The position numbers and the translations under genes were made by a program. From Virgisporangium aurantiacum (GTDB lineage Bacteria; Actinomycetota; Actinomycetes; Mycobacteriales; Micromonosporaceae): DNA of 64,000 nucleotides. The notes beneath the pieces are model-generated. The model was not told the origin of the DNA, searched no databases, and saw only the letters and a list, made by a program, of their open reading frames with translations. Where the stretch lies: assembly GCF_016863635.1 (NCBI RefSeq), contig NZ_BOPG01000077.1, positions 55,840 to 119,839 on the forward strand, read 5' to 3'. This document shows positions 35,204 through 43,403 of the stretch, in pieces (position 1 is the stretch's first letter; every line of letters begins with the position of its first letter).

Positions 35204-35869
35204 TCAGATCGGCCGGGTGAGTCTCAGGTCGTAGGCGAGGATGACGGCCTGGATCCGGTCCCGGGCGCCGATCTTGGCGAGGACGCGCCCGACGTGGGTC
35301 TTCACCGTCGACTCCGACAGCGTGAACCGTTGCGCGATCTCGCCGTTGGTGAGGCCGTGGCCGATGGCGACGAGGATCTCGCGCTCGCGATCGGTCAGGG
35401 AGTCCAGCCGGGGATCGTCCCGCACGGGTCCGCAGCGGTCATCGTCGAGCCGGTCGGCGAACGCGTCGAGCAGCCGCCGGGTCAGCGCCGGCGCGATCAC
35501 CGCGTCCCCGGCGGCGACGGCCCGGATGCCGGCCAGCAGCTCCTCCGGGCGGGTGTCCTTGAGCAGGAAACCGCTCGCCCCGGCCCGCAGCGCGGCGAGC
35601 GCGTACCGGTCCGCGTCGAACGTCGTCAGCACCAGGATCCGCGAACGCCCACCGGCGGCGGCGATGCGCCGGGTGGCCTCGATCCCGTCGACGCCCGGCA
35701 TGCGGATGTCCATCAGCACCACGTCGGGATGCAGCTCGGTGATTCGGCGAACGGCCTCGGCACCGTTCTCGGCCTCGCCGACGATCTCGGTGTCGGGGGT
35801 GCTCTCCAGCAGCATGCGGAACCCGAAGCGCTGCAGCGGCTGGTCGTCCACCACGAGCACGGTGATCAT
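35204..35869 (-). CDS. NarL/LuxR-type response regulator with lost kinase
   Basis: A 221-residue regulator. The receiver has DD (residues 8-9), phospho-acceptor D in VVLMDIRMPG, T in VLTTFDAD and K in GFLLKDT. The LuxR HTH (LTDREREILVAIGHGLTNGE, then IAQRFTLSESTVKTHVGRVL) is at residues about 150-205. Its ATG overlaps the stop of a kinase stub by four bases (ATGA), the normal kinase-regulator coupling. With the kinase reduced to its end, the regulator may be orphaned. It converges with the copper-protein gene with only four bases between the stops. Confidence 0.9.
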   Translation of the reverse strand: MITVLVVDDQPLQRFGFRMLLESTPDTEIVGEAENGAEAVRRITELHPDVVLMDIRMPGVDGIEATRRIAAAGGRSRILVLTTFDADRYALAALRAGASGFLLKDTRPEELLAGIRAVAAGDAVIAPALTRRLLDAFADRLDDDRCGPVRDDPRLDSLTDREREILVAIGHGLTNGEIAQRFTLSESTVKTHVGRVLAKIGARDRIQAVILAYDLRLTRPI

Positions 35870-35994
35870 GTGTGGCTGCCCTTCAGATTCGCGTGGACGA
35901 TCCGGCCGCCGTCCGGTGCGGGGCCGGCGCAGACCGTGCCGCCGTAGAGCGCGGCGCGTTCGGCCATGCCGGCCGGGCCGAGACCCGCGTCGCC
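35866..35994 (-). pseudogene. C-terminal stub of a histidine kinase
   Basis: The last ~42 codons read GDAGLGPAGMAERAALYGGT, then GPAPDGGRIVHANL, the G-box and final strands of a HATPase domain ('GxGLxGMRERAALYGGTVxAGPxPDGG'). Nothing kinase-like precedes it; sequence above 35995 is unrelated. The gene has lost sensor, H-box and N-box. Confidence 0.75.
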
Positions 35995-36207
35995 TGCTTC
36001 ATACCGAGCGAACCTGAGACGACTGTTAAAACAGCGCTCAGGCCGATCGGTCGCCGGCGCGCATCGCAAAGGCGTTCGCCGCCGGCGGCGCCGGTGTAGT
36101 GCTCAGCCCGCTGTACCGGATCTTGCACGCCGAAGCGAGTTCGTCGGACGCGCCGAGGGTCTCCTCGATCGGCACCCTGCGGGTCAGGCGCGTCACGGCC
36201 CCGCCTG

Positions 36208-37056
36208 TCAGCTGGGCGGAGACGGGAAGGCGGTGGGCCCGGCCACCTGGACGAACCGCGTTCCGTTCCACCGGTAGGTCCGCTGCTGGCTCGTGTCGCC
36301 GTACTTCTGCGTCACGGTGACGGCCAGCCTCCGATCGGTGATTCGTAGAGGGCCGTACACCTGCGCCAGCGGGCCGACGTAGCCCAGGCCGACGAGGTCG
36401 TTCCCGCGCTGCGTCACGACCAGGAGTTGGCCGGAGGAGTCGCCGCTGTCGCCGCCGGCGGCCAGGCAAGTTATGTACACGACCGCCTCGGTGCGGGGTT
36501 CGCCGTCGAGTTCGCCCAGGGTGGCCGCACCCTCCGCGTAGCTGCCTCTGATGGAGCCCCGACCGTGGCCATCGGCTTCCGGCCAGCTTCCGCCGCGGGT
36601 GGTGATCCGGCCGACGGGACAGTCGTTGTCATCCCGGGTCGCGGGCAGCACGACCGTCGTGTTGCCCCAGTCGACCTTGCTGAGGTCGATCGCAGCGGGC
36701 CCGGTGGCGCTACGCGACGGCGGGCTCGAACTCGGAGACGACTCCGATGGGGACGGTGTCGTGCTCGGCGGCGGCGTGACACTGCTCGACGGCGCGGGCG
36801 AGCGGTCGGTGAAGTCGGGTTGCCCGCGGTCAACGGCGGTCGCGGCGAACGCCACGCCACCTACGGCCGTCACAACGACCGCCGCGGCCGCGAGCGTGAC
36901 CCGTCGGCGTCCGCGCCGTTGGGCGCGGGCTGCGAGCACGGTCGCCGATGGTGCCTGGAACGCCTCGTGCGCGCTGTCCCGGTAGGAGGCGAACAACGGC
37001 GCGGTTACGTGTTCAGCCGGCGGACCGGAATCAGGATCGGGAGTCGGGTCGACCAC
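36208..37056 (-). CDS. Membrane-anchored partner of an ECF sigma factor
   Basis: A 282-residue protein from GTG 37056, four bases after the sigma factor stop; an ATG at 37134 lies inside the sigma gene and is unlikely. It has a short cytoplasmic part (about 50 residues), a TM helix near residues 54-74 (RVTLAAAAVVVTAVGGVAFA), then a Ser/Pro/Thr linker and an outer domain with two cysteine pairs and beta-type sequence (LVVTQRGNDLVGLGYVGPLA; QRTYRWNGTRFVQVAGP). It could regulate the sigma factor or sense envelope stress, but no anti-sigma zinc motif is present. Confidence 0.7.
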   Translation of the reverse strand: MVDPTPDPDSGPPAEHVTAPLFASYRDSAHEAFQAPSATVLAARAQRRGRRRVTLAAAAVVVTAVGGVAFAATAVDRGQPDFTDRSPAPSSSVTPPPSTTPSPSESSPSSSPPSRSATGPAAIDLSKVDWGNTTVVLPATRDDNDCPVGRITTRGGSWPEADGHGRGSIRGSYAEGAATLGELDGEPRTEAVVYITCLAAGGDSGDSSGQLLVVTQRGNDLVGLGYVGPLAQVYGPLRITDRRLAVTVTQKYGDTSQQRTYRWNGTRFVQVAGPTAFPSPPS

Positions 37057-37060
37057 GTTG

Positions 37061-37663
37061 TCACCGTCCTTCCGTGCGTGGGGCAGGCCCAGGAGGTGTC
37101 GAAGGCTCGCCTGCATCGGTGAGGTGGGTGGCAAGCTGCGCGCGGCCGCGGTGCAGCCATGACACCACGGTGCCCTTCGGCACGCCCAGGTCTGTGGCGA
37201 TCTCGGCGGTCGGAATGTCGCCGAGGTGGTGCAGCACGATCACGAGACGTTGCCGCTCGGGAAGCCGCCGCAGCGCGGCGACCAGGGCCACGTGGTCCGG
37301 GTTCAGGCCGGGCTGCGTTACCGTCACGGATTGGCGGCGCAGGGCTCGTACGGCGACGGAGAGCCTGCGCAGCGTGCTGGTCGCGAGATTCCACGCTACG
37401 CGGCGGACCCAGGCTACGGCATCGTCGAACTGGCTGACCTGGGGCCAACGCTGCCATGCCCGGAGGAACGCCTCCTGAACCACGTCCTCCGCCTCGGATC
37501 GGTTGCCCAGGTAGGCGTGTACCTGGGCTACAAGCCGCGAGTACCACATCTGGTAGAACTCGTCGAACCCCGCGCGGTCCCGGCTTGTGACGGGTCCGCC
37601 CGGCCGCAGCGGTTGCGACCGCGCGTGCCCGGGAGCGGGCCCTGCCGCTCCGGCTTCCTGCAC
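37061..37663 (-). CDS. ECF RNA polymerase sigma factor
   Basis: A 200-residue protein from GTG 37663, which is preceded by AGAGGGG. Sigma-2 (FDEFYQMWYSRLVAQVHAYL, GNRSEAEDVVQEAFLRAW) is at residues about 33-95. Sigma-4 (LRRLPERQRLVIVLHHLGDI, then TAEIATDLGVPKGTVVSWLH) is at about 130-180. The N-terminal 25 residues are a Gly/Pro/Arg-rich extension. It is co-transcribed with the membrane partner downstream. This is the second of three such pairs in the window. Confidence 0.9.
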   Translation of the reverse strand: MQEAGAAGPAPGHARSQPLRPGGPVTSRDRAGFDEFYQMWYSRLVAQVHAYLGNRSEAEDVVQEAFLRAWQRWPQVSQFDDAVAWVRRVAWNLATSTLRRLSVAVRALRRQSVTVTQPGLNPDHVALVAALRRLPERQRLVIVLHHLGDIPTAEIATDLGVPKGTVVSWLHRGRAQLATHLTDAGEPSTPPGPAPRTEGR

Positions 37664-37835
37664 CAGATCCCCTCTTCCCGGACGACGTGGATGACCGGGC
37701 CGCTAGGCGGCACCTGAGCACCCCACGCACGAGCGGTACCGCTGATTGCACCCGGTGACGGTTGTCACAGCGGCGCAATCGGCGGTGCGGGCTCGGCGTG
37801 TAACCGGCTGCGAAACCCGAAGACAGGGAGCCCAC

Positions 37836-38354
37836 ATGTTGAAGCGACTCACGATCAGCGGCGCCGTCCTTGGCGCTGTCGTCCTGGGGCTGGCCGGCCA
37901 GGTGGCCGCGGCCCAAACTTCGCAGGCCCAGGCGCCGGAACTGGTGTCGGCCACGGCCAGCACGTCGGCGTCGGCCTCGCCGAGCGTGTCGATCGCGCCG
38001 AGTGGACCGCCGCACGGCGAGTACCCCCGGGATGAACCCACCCTCTCGCCGTGGCGCGTCGCACAGGGCGGCAACGTGCGGATCACCGCCTACTGCGCCA
38101 ATCCCGTCGGCGTCACCGCCGAGTCGGTTGTGTTCGGCAAGGTGAATCTCACCACCGTGACCAAGGACGGACGCGGCCGGTCCACAACGGTACGGGTGCC
38201 CGCCGACACGAAGCCGGGCGAGTACAGCGTCCGCGTCATGTGCCCGGATCCCGACGGCGGCCAGATCGCGAAGCTCGCGGTTTACGCCAAGAGGAAGCCG
38301 ACGGGTGGAGCGGCGACCGGTGGCGGCGGAACGGAGAACGGCCTCCATGGCTGA
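37836..38354 (+). CDS. Exported protein upstream of sortase F
   Basis: A 172-residue protein with a Sec-type signal (MLKRLTISGAVLGAVVLGLAG, cleavage probably after QVAA). A Ser/Ala/Thr-rich spacer (residues 25-58) leads to an immunoglobulin-like domain (VRITAYCANPVGVTAESVVF ... GEYSVRVMCPDP) with one cysteine pair. The C-terminus is Gly-rich and has no LPxTG signal or anchor helix, so it is probably not a sortase substrate of the usual kind. It overlaps the sortase gene by 8 bases, so they are co-expressed. Confidence 0.75.
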   Translation: MLKRLTISGAVLGAVVLGLAGQVAAAQTSQAQAPELVSATASTSASASPSVSIAPSGPPHGEYPRDEPTLSPWRVAQGGNVRITAYCANPVGVTAESVVFGKVNLTTVTKDGRGRSTTVRVPADTKPGEYSVRVMCPDPDGGQIAKLAVYAKRKPTGGAATGGGGTENGLHG

Positions 38355-38979
38355 CCGCCGGTGGGCCGCTGCCGTTGCGGCGGCCCTGCTCACCGGTCTG
38401 CTGACGGCGTGCCAGGCCGGGCCCGGCGGAGCAGCGTCCGCGAGCGAATCGCCTACCCTGCCGCCCGGCAGCGTCGCCGCGTCCACCGGCCCGGTGGAGT
38501 CGTCGTCGGCGGCGCTGCCACCGGCGGAGCCGAAAAGCATCGCGATTCCCGCGATCGGCGTGAGCGCCCCGATTCGACGGGTCGGGCTCAACCCGGACAA
38601 CACGGTTGAGGTTCCGTCCCTCGAACGCGCCGACGAGACCGGCTGGTACGAATACGGGCCCACGCCTGGCGAAATCGGTCCTGCGGTGATACTCGGCCAT
38701 GTCGACTCACGAGCCGGTCCGGCGGTGTTCGCGGGCCTCGGTCGCCTGCGTCCCGGCGATCAGATCAGCGTCACCAGGGCGGACGGCCGCGTTGCGGTGT
38801 TCCGTACGACCGCTGTCAATGAGGTGCCCAAGGCAGAGTTTCCGACCGAACGGGTCTACGGCGACATAGAGCACGCCGGCCTACGACTGGTCACCTGCGG
38901 AGGTCAGTTCGACCGGCAGCGGAGCTCTTACCTGAACAACGTCGTCGTCTACGCGGAGCTGGTCGGCACGGATCGGTAG
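38347..38979 (+). CDS. Class F sortase
   Basis: A 210-residue transpeptidase from the ATG at 38347; the earlier ATG at 38305 lies in the upstream gene. The N-terminus has a membrane or lipoprotein-like segment (AAAVAAALLTGLLTACQAG). The sortase beta-barrel carries catalytic histidine in ILGHVDSRAG, cysteine in LRLVTCGGQF and arginine downstream in DRQRSSYLNNVVVY. Class F enzymes are an actinobacterial group with mostly unknown substrates. It forms a two-gene unit with the preceding exported Ig-like protein. Confidence 0.9.
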   Translation: MADRRWAAAVAAALLTGLLTACQAGPGGAASASESPTLPPGSVAASTGPVESSSAALPPAEPKSIAIPAIGVSAPIRRVGLNPDNTVEVPSLERADETGWYEYGPTPGEIGPAVILGHVDSRAGPAVFAGLGRLRPGDQISVTRADGRVAVFRTTAVNEVPKAEFPTERVYGDIEHAGLRLVTCGGQFDRQRSSYLNNVVVYAELVGTDR

Positions 38980-39054
38980 GACACATGCATCGATCAGGCG
39001 TCGGTTCGTGGTCGAGGTGCACTGAGGACGTCGGCCTACGCCGACATCGCCGTC

Positions 39055-39372
39055 ATGACCGGGTGCTCCCACGAGCGGGTGCAGCAAGTGCACCATCTGG
39101 TCTGCTCGGGTGCCCAGCCGCCGCTACTGACGGTGGTGCTGGAGCTGGGGGCGGCAGTCAACGGTCGCGACACGGATGGTTGGACGCCGCTGCACTGGGC
39201 CGCGATCCACGGCTACGCGGCGTCCGCGCGTCGGCTGCTCGGGGCCGGGGCCGACCCGTCGGCGACCACCCCGGCCGGACTGACCGCGGCAGACCTCGCC
39301 GCCCGCAACGGCCACGACACGCTGGCCGAGCGACTGCGGCCCGGCACGGTGCGCGCCGCCGACCATCCCTGA
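39055..39372 (+). CDS. Short ankyrin-repeat protein
   Basis: A 105-residue protein. Two ankyrin repeats are clear: LGAAVNGRDTDGWTPLHWAA ... GYAASARRLLGAGADPSAT and TPAGLTAADLAARNGHDTLA. The first ~25 residues (MTGCSHERVQQVHHLVCSGA) are less typical, and the frame lacks a Shine-Dalgarno site, so it may be the end of a longer lost protein. Role: protein binding. Partner unknown. Confidence 0.55.
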   Translation: MTGCSHERVQQVHHLVCSGAQPPLLTVVLELGAAVNGRDTDGWTPLHWAAIHGYAASARRLLGAGADPSATTPAGLTAADLAARNGHDTLAERLRPGTVRAADHP

Positions 39373-39454
39373 TCAGCGGCATGTCGCCGGCCAGCACACC
39401 GCCACGACCCGGTCATGATCAGACGATCAACACCAAGCAACCTGGTGACGCCCC

Positions 39455-39659
39455 GTCGCGCTCCCTCAGCGGCTAGATCCGCGTAGCAACCCCGTCGACT
39501 TGATCGAGGGCTGGCGCCGCGACATCGCCCTCGTGCTGGCCGTGCACTCCGTGGCCAAGCAGGCCCGCAGTCTCAGACAAGTCCGCGACCCGAAATCGCG
39601 GCACCTGGGACAGTGGGCCAACGGCATCCTGCAAAGAGCTACCGGCCCAGAACTGTGAC
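39455..39659 (+). pseudogene. Coding-like C-terminal fragment
   Basis: The frame ends LIEGWRRDIALVLAVHSVAK, then QARSLRQVRDPKSRHLGQWA and a stop at 39657-39659. Codon bias is good, but the frame is closed by a TGA near 39441 with no start between. It looks like the tail of a deleted gene of unknown family. Confidence 0.35.
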
Positions 39660-39740
39660 CGCCGCTCATCGGCATGTTGAGCCACCCCTGACCCGGATCG
39701 TCGCGTGCGGGTTGCGTCGTGGGCTGATCATGTAGCGGTG

Positions 39741-40733
39741 ATGGATCCTGCCGCGCTGCCGGTCACCCCGGACGGGTTCTCGTTGGCTGCTCCGCCGTTG
39801 TTCACCGCGCTGGCTCCGGCGCGGAGCGTTCTGATCGCCGGTGCCGGCGGAGGGTTCGACGTGTACGCCGGTCTGCCGCTTGCTCTTGCGCTCTGGCACA
39901 GCGGCGTGCAGGTGCACCTGGCGAACCTGTCCTTCTCCGAACTCGAACTTGTCGACCGCCAAGCATGGGTTGCCGACAACGTCGTGGCGGTCGAGCCACA
40001 CACTGCCAGCCCGGACTGGTACTTCCCCGAGGGCACGCTGTCCCGGTGGCTCGCGGCTCACGACCTGCCGTCGACGGTGTATGCCTTTCCCCCGCTCGGA
40101 GTGCAGCCGTTGCGGGCCGCGTACCGGCACCTGTCCGAACGGCTGAGCATCGACGCCGTGGTGCTGGTCGACGGCGGTACCGACATCCTGCTGCGCGGTG
40201 ACGAGAGCAACCTGGGCACGCCGGTGGAGGACATCACCAGCGTCGCCGCCGTGGCCGGCCTCGACGTGCCGGTGAAGCTGGTGACCTGTCTCGGCTTCGG
40301 CATCGACGCCCACGACGGCGTCAACCACGTCGAAGTACTGGAGAACCTTGCCGCACTCGACCGCGACGGCGGCTACCTGGGCGCGTTGTCCGTGCCGGGT
40401 GCCAGCCGGGAAGCGGCGCTGTACCGCGACGCTGTCGCCGACGCCCAAGCCGGCACCCCGACCCGGCCGAGCATCGTCCAGGGCCAGATCGCCGCCGCCA
40501 CCAGCGGCGCGTTCGGAGACGTCCAATTCACCCGGCGAACCAGCGGCACCGCCCTGTTCGTCAATCCACTGATGGCGATCTACTTCACCGTCGACCTCGC
40601 CAAACTCGCCGCCCGATGCCTCTACCTCGACCGCATCGAGAACACCCACGGCAGGCGCCAGGTGATCGGGCGTATCCAAGCCTTCCGCGACGAGCTTCCC
40701 ACCACCGGCATCCCACGCGCGTTCCCCCACTGA
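39741..40733 (+). CDS. DUF1152 family protein
   Basis: A 330-residue protein from the ATG at 39741; the frame starts at 39705. A glycine-rich nucleotide-like loop near the N-terminus (SVLIAGAGGGFDVYAGLPLA) and the segment AVVLVDGGTDILLRGDESNL are hallmarks of DUF1152. A third conserved block is GGYLGALSVPGASREAALYR. The fold is Rossmann-like; the biochemical role is unknown. No TM or signal. A GC-biased gene of unknown class follows. Confidence 0.85.
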   Translation: MDPAALPVTPDGFSLAAPPLFTALAPARSVLIAGAGGGFDVYAGLPLALALWHSGVQVHLANLSFSELELVDRQAWVADNVVAVEPHTASPDWYFPEGTLSRWLAAHDLPSTVYAFPPLGVQPLRAAYRHLSERLSIDAVVLVDGGTDILLRGDESNLGTPVEDITSVAAVAGLDVPVKLVTCLGFGIDAHDGVNHVEVLENLAALDRDGGYLGALSVPGASREAALYRDAVADAQAGTPTRPSIVQGQIAAATSGAFGDVQFTRRTSGTALFVNPLMAIYFTVDLAKLAARCLYLDRIENTHGRRQVIGRIQAFRDELPTTGIPRAFPH

Positions 40734-40755
40734 GCGCCCCGACGGCGGCAGACGT

Positions 40756-41195
40756 GTGCGCGGCGCGGCTATCGTCCGGGACGACTTCACCACCAACGGC
40801 CACACCGTGCTGTGGGCGGCGTCGTTCGGTCGGCTGCTCAACCCCACCATCGCCGGGACACGCCGCGGTGCCGTCGGCCCCATCCGGCCCCCGTTCCAGA
40901 TCAACGACCTGGCCCAGCCGCAGTGCACCGCCGCATTCGACCCGAGGCTCGCCGAGTTCGGCGACGCCGTCGAACACGGCGGGCTCGGCCTGGCCCACAT
41001 CACGCTGGACACCATCACCGCCGCCGGGGACATCCGGAACCCCCGCGAGTGCCGCACCTGCATCCGCGTCTGGGCGCTTTACTCGCCGGCGCCGAGCGCC
41101 TGCCGGCGCTGCCCGAGCAGCCGCCGGAATCATGGACCCAGCTCAGCGACCCTGCCCGGATCGTCCGACGAACACCCGCGACCGCTGGTAGTTGA
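40756..41195 (+). pseudogene. Hypothetical gene split by a single-base shift
   Basis: From GTG 40756 the frame has excellent codon bias to residue about 108 (...RECRTCIRVWAL). The bias then moves to the -1 frame (LLAGAERLPALPEQPPESWT ... RTPATAGS) and ends at 41193-41195. The switch is at a TTT run, 41078-41080 (CTTTA). A lost T or a -1 ribosomal slip would join both parts into a 146-residue protein. It may be a recent pseudogene, a sequencing error or programmed frameshifting. No family is recognised. Confidence 0.6.
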
Positions 41196-41248
41196 TTCGG
41201 CCACCGGATCGTGTCAACGCGGCGGCCGGGTGAGAACCTCTGTCAGGT

Positions 41249-41785
41249 ATGCGAATGGTGACGGGGGCGCAGGTGGCCGGTGAGCGGGCGCCGGAGGAGG
41301 ACTTCGCGCGGTTCGTCGCCCAGCGGGGGCCGGCACTGGTCCGCTTCGCCGCCCGGCTCACGAACGATCCGTACCGCGCCGAGGACCTGGTGCAGGAGGC
41401 GCTGGCCAAGACGTACCAGCGATGGCGCCGGATCCGCCGGGTGGACCGGCCCGAGGTGTACGTGCGGCGCATGGTCGTCAACGCGGCGAACTCGTGGTGG
41501 CGGCGCCGTTCGAACACCGAGGTGCCGGTGGCCATGCCGGCTGACGGGGCCGCCGACCGGCCGGCGAGCGGCGACGTCGGGACCGAGCACGCGGAACGGG
41601 ACGCGCTCTGGGCGTTGATCACACAACTGCCCGCGCGGCAGCGGGCGGTGCTCGTCCTGCGCTACTACGAGGACCACGACGACGCGACGATCGCGGAGAT
41701 CCTGCGTTGCTCACCGGTGACCGTCCGGACCCACGCCCGCCGTGCCCTGGAGACGCTACGGAAGCGAGGTATCGACGATGACTGA
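41249..41785 (+). CDS. SigE-family ECF RNA polymerase sigma factor
   Basis: A 178-residue protein. Sigma-2 is at residues about 20-85 (FVAQRGPALVRFAARLTNDP, YRAEDLVQEALAKTYQRW). Sigma-4 is at about 120-172 (LITQLPARQRAVLVLRYYED, then IAEILRCSPVTVRTHARRAL). The start is ATG 41249, with a GTG at 41258 possible. Its end overlaps the start of the next gene by 8 bases, so translation is coupled. This is the third sigma/partner pair in the window. Confidence 0.9.
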   Translation: MRMVTGAQVAGERAPEEDFARFVAQRGPALVRFAARLTNDPYRAEDLVQEALAKTYQRWRRIRRVDRPEVYVRRMVVNAANSWWRRRSNTEVPVAMPADGAADRPASGDVGTEHAERDALWALITQLPARQRAVLVLRYYEDHDDATIAEILRCSPVTVRTHARRALETLRKRGIDDD

Positions 41786-42863
41786 CCTGGAGAGCCGCAT
41801 CGTGGACACCCTTCGGCACCGGCCCGACCCGGACGTCCACATCGACACGCTCACGCGGCGCGCGGTGGTCGCCGGCCGGGCCCGCAGGCGTCGAACGGTC
41901 GTGACCGCGGTCGCGGCGGCGGTCGCGCTCGTCGGGGTCGGCATCGGTGTGGGTGTCGCGGTCGGCCGGCCCGACCGCGACGACGCGCCCGCGGTCCCGC
42001 CGACGGAGCAGAACACGAACCTGCCGACCGACCCGGTGTCACCGACGGCGGCGGACCGGCCGTCAGCGGTCGGCACCGACCCGGGCGTGCTGCACTTCGA
42101 CCTCGACGGCTCGGCGATCAGGTTCAGTGACTGGCGGTTCGAGACGACCGCCGGACGGGAGCAGATCACGCTCGCCATCGTGGGAGGGGCCGGTTCCGGC
42201 CCGTTCACCGTCGACGTCCAGTTGTCCCCCGACCCGTTGCCGGCCGGCCCGGAGGGCGGGGCCTACCGGCCGGACCACGAGGAGCAGACGGAGGTCGGCG
42301 GCCGGACGGCGACGTGGCGGACGTTCACCACGGAGGTCGGCGTCCAGAACCGTCACCAGTCCCTGTCCTGGGAACCGGTCGCCGGTCTGTACGCGCAGGT
42401 CTCGACCGCCATGGACCTGGACCTGGCCACGGTGCGCCAGATCGCCGCCGCCGCCCGGTTCGACCGGGCCCAGCGGTGTGTGGCGCCGGTGCGGGTGACG
42501 GCGCTGCCGGCCGGCGCCCGGTGGACCGGCTGCCAGGTGCGGCTCCGGGCCGAGCCCGACCCGTCCGGTGGCCGTTGGGTGTCGTCGCGGTTCACGCTGG
42601 TGCTGGCGGCCGGCAACGAGGTCGAGGTGCACATCGATCCGGCAGGGACGTCCGGGTTCCAGCAGAACCGGACGGTCAACCGTCGTCCGGCCCGCTGGGA
42701 GTCGGCGTCGCTGTGGATCGGGGGTATCGGGCCGTTCGAGGCCGCGGTGTTCGGGAACGACGGACGGTTGCGGGAGGAGGACGGGGTAAAGCTGGGCGCC
42801 GGCATCAAGCCGGTTGGCGACCCCGCCGACCTGACGACGTGGGCGCCGCGGCCGGTGGGCTGA
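41778..42863 (+). CDS. Membrane-anchored partner of the SigE-family sigma factor
   Basis: A 361-residue protein from the ATG at 41778 (MTDLESRIVDTLRHRPDPDV), with GAGGT upstream. An arginine-rich cytoplasmic stop-transfer (RARRRR) precedes one TM near residues 40-58 (TVVTAVAAAVALVGVGIGVG). The outer domain of ~280 residues is beta-rich, with a cysteine pair (QRCVAPVR ... TGCQVRLR). No enzyme or zinc anti-sigma motif is seen. By position it may control the sigma factor or be its target. Confidence 0.7.
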   Translation: MTDLESRIVDTLRHRPDPDVHIDTLTRRAVVAGRARRRRTVVTAVAAAVALVGVGIGVGVAVGRPDRDDAPAVPPTEQNTNLPTDPVSPTAADRPSAVGTDPGVLHFDLDGSAIRFSDWRFETTAGREQITLAIVGGAGSGPFTVDVQLSPDPLPAGPEGGAYRPDHEEQTEVGGRTATWRTFTTEVGVQNRHQSLSWEPVAGLYAQVSTAMDLDLATVRQIAAAARFDRAQRCVAPVRVTALPAGARWTGCQVRLRAEPDPSGGRWVSSRFTLVLAAGNEVEVHIDPAGTSGFQQNRTVNRRPARWESASLWIGGIGPFEAAVFGNDGRLREEDGVKLGAGIKPVGDPADLTTWAPRPVG

Positions 42864-42908
42864 TCCACCCACTGCCCGCCCGCCGCCGACCGCTAGGGCC
42901 GCCCCGGC

Positions 42909-43328
42909 TCAGCCGACGGGGACGAGGAAGCAGACCTGGGTACGGACCTCCGATCCGAAGCGGGCCGAGACCGCCTGGGAGCGAACGGCACCGAGGGGGT
43001 AGCGGAACAGCGCCTCGGCACGCTGTGAGGTCGGCCCGATCCCCGGCCAGGCCAGGCGTGCGCGACCCAGGTAGGCGTCCGGGACCAGCAGCAGATCCAG
43101 CTCCGCCCGGCGGCGCTCGGTCAGCAGGTGTGCCACCCGCGTCCACGTCTCGTCCCGGGCTCGGGCCCGCGCCGTGGCCACCCGCCGCAGTACCAGGATC
43201 ACCCCGGGCCGGATCATCCGCGACGAGATCAGATACTGGCCGGCCAGCCGGAACAGCTGCGGCGAGTCGTGTTCCATCGCCCGGGCGAACAGGAACTCCT
43301 CCAGCTCGTTCCACTCGACGGCGTCCAC
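42909..43328 (-). pseudogene. Fragment of a Tn3-family transposase (DUF4158 domain)
   Basis: Within a 139-codon frame, residues ~8-110 match the N-terminal DUF4158 DNA-binding region of Tn3 transposases: LFRLAGQYLISSRMIRPGVI, the VATARARARDETW segment, LLTERRRAELDLLLVPD and RARLAWPGIGP. The last ~30 residues are unrelated, and the ~800 residues with the DDE domain are missing. No terminal repeats or resolvase are visible nearby. Confidence 0.7.
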
Positions 43329-43403
43329 CGCCCGCTCTTGGCGGTGGTGAGCATATCGTCAGCCGTTGGTCGGACGTCGGAGGTGAGAGTCATCCTGCGG
43401 CGG

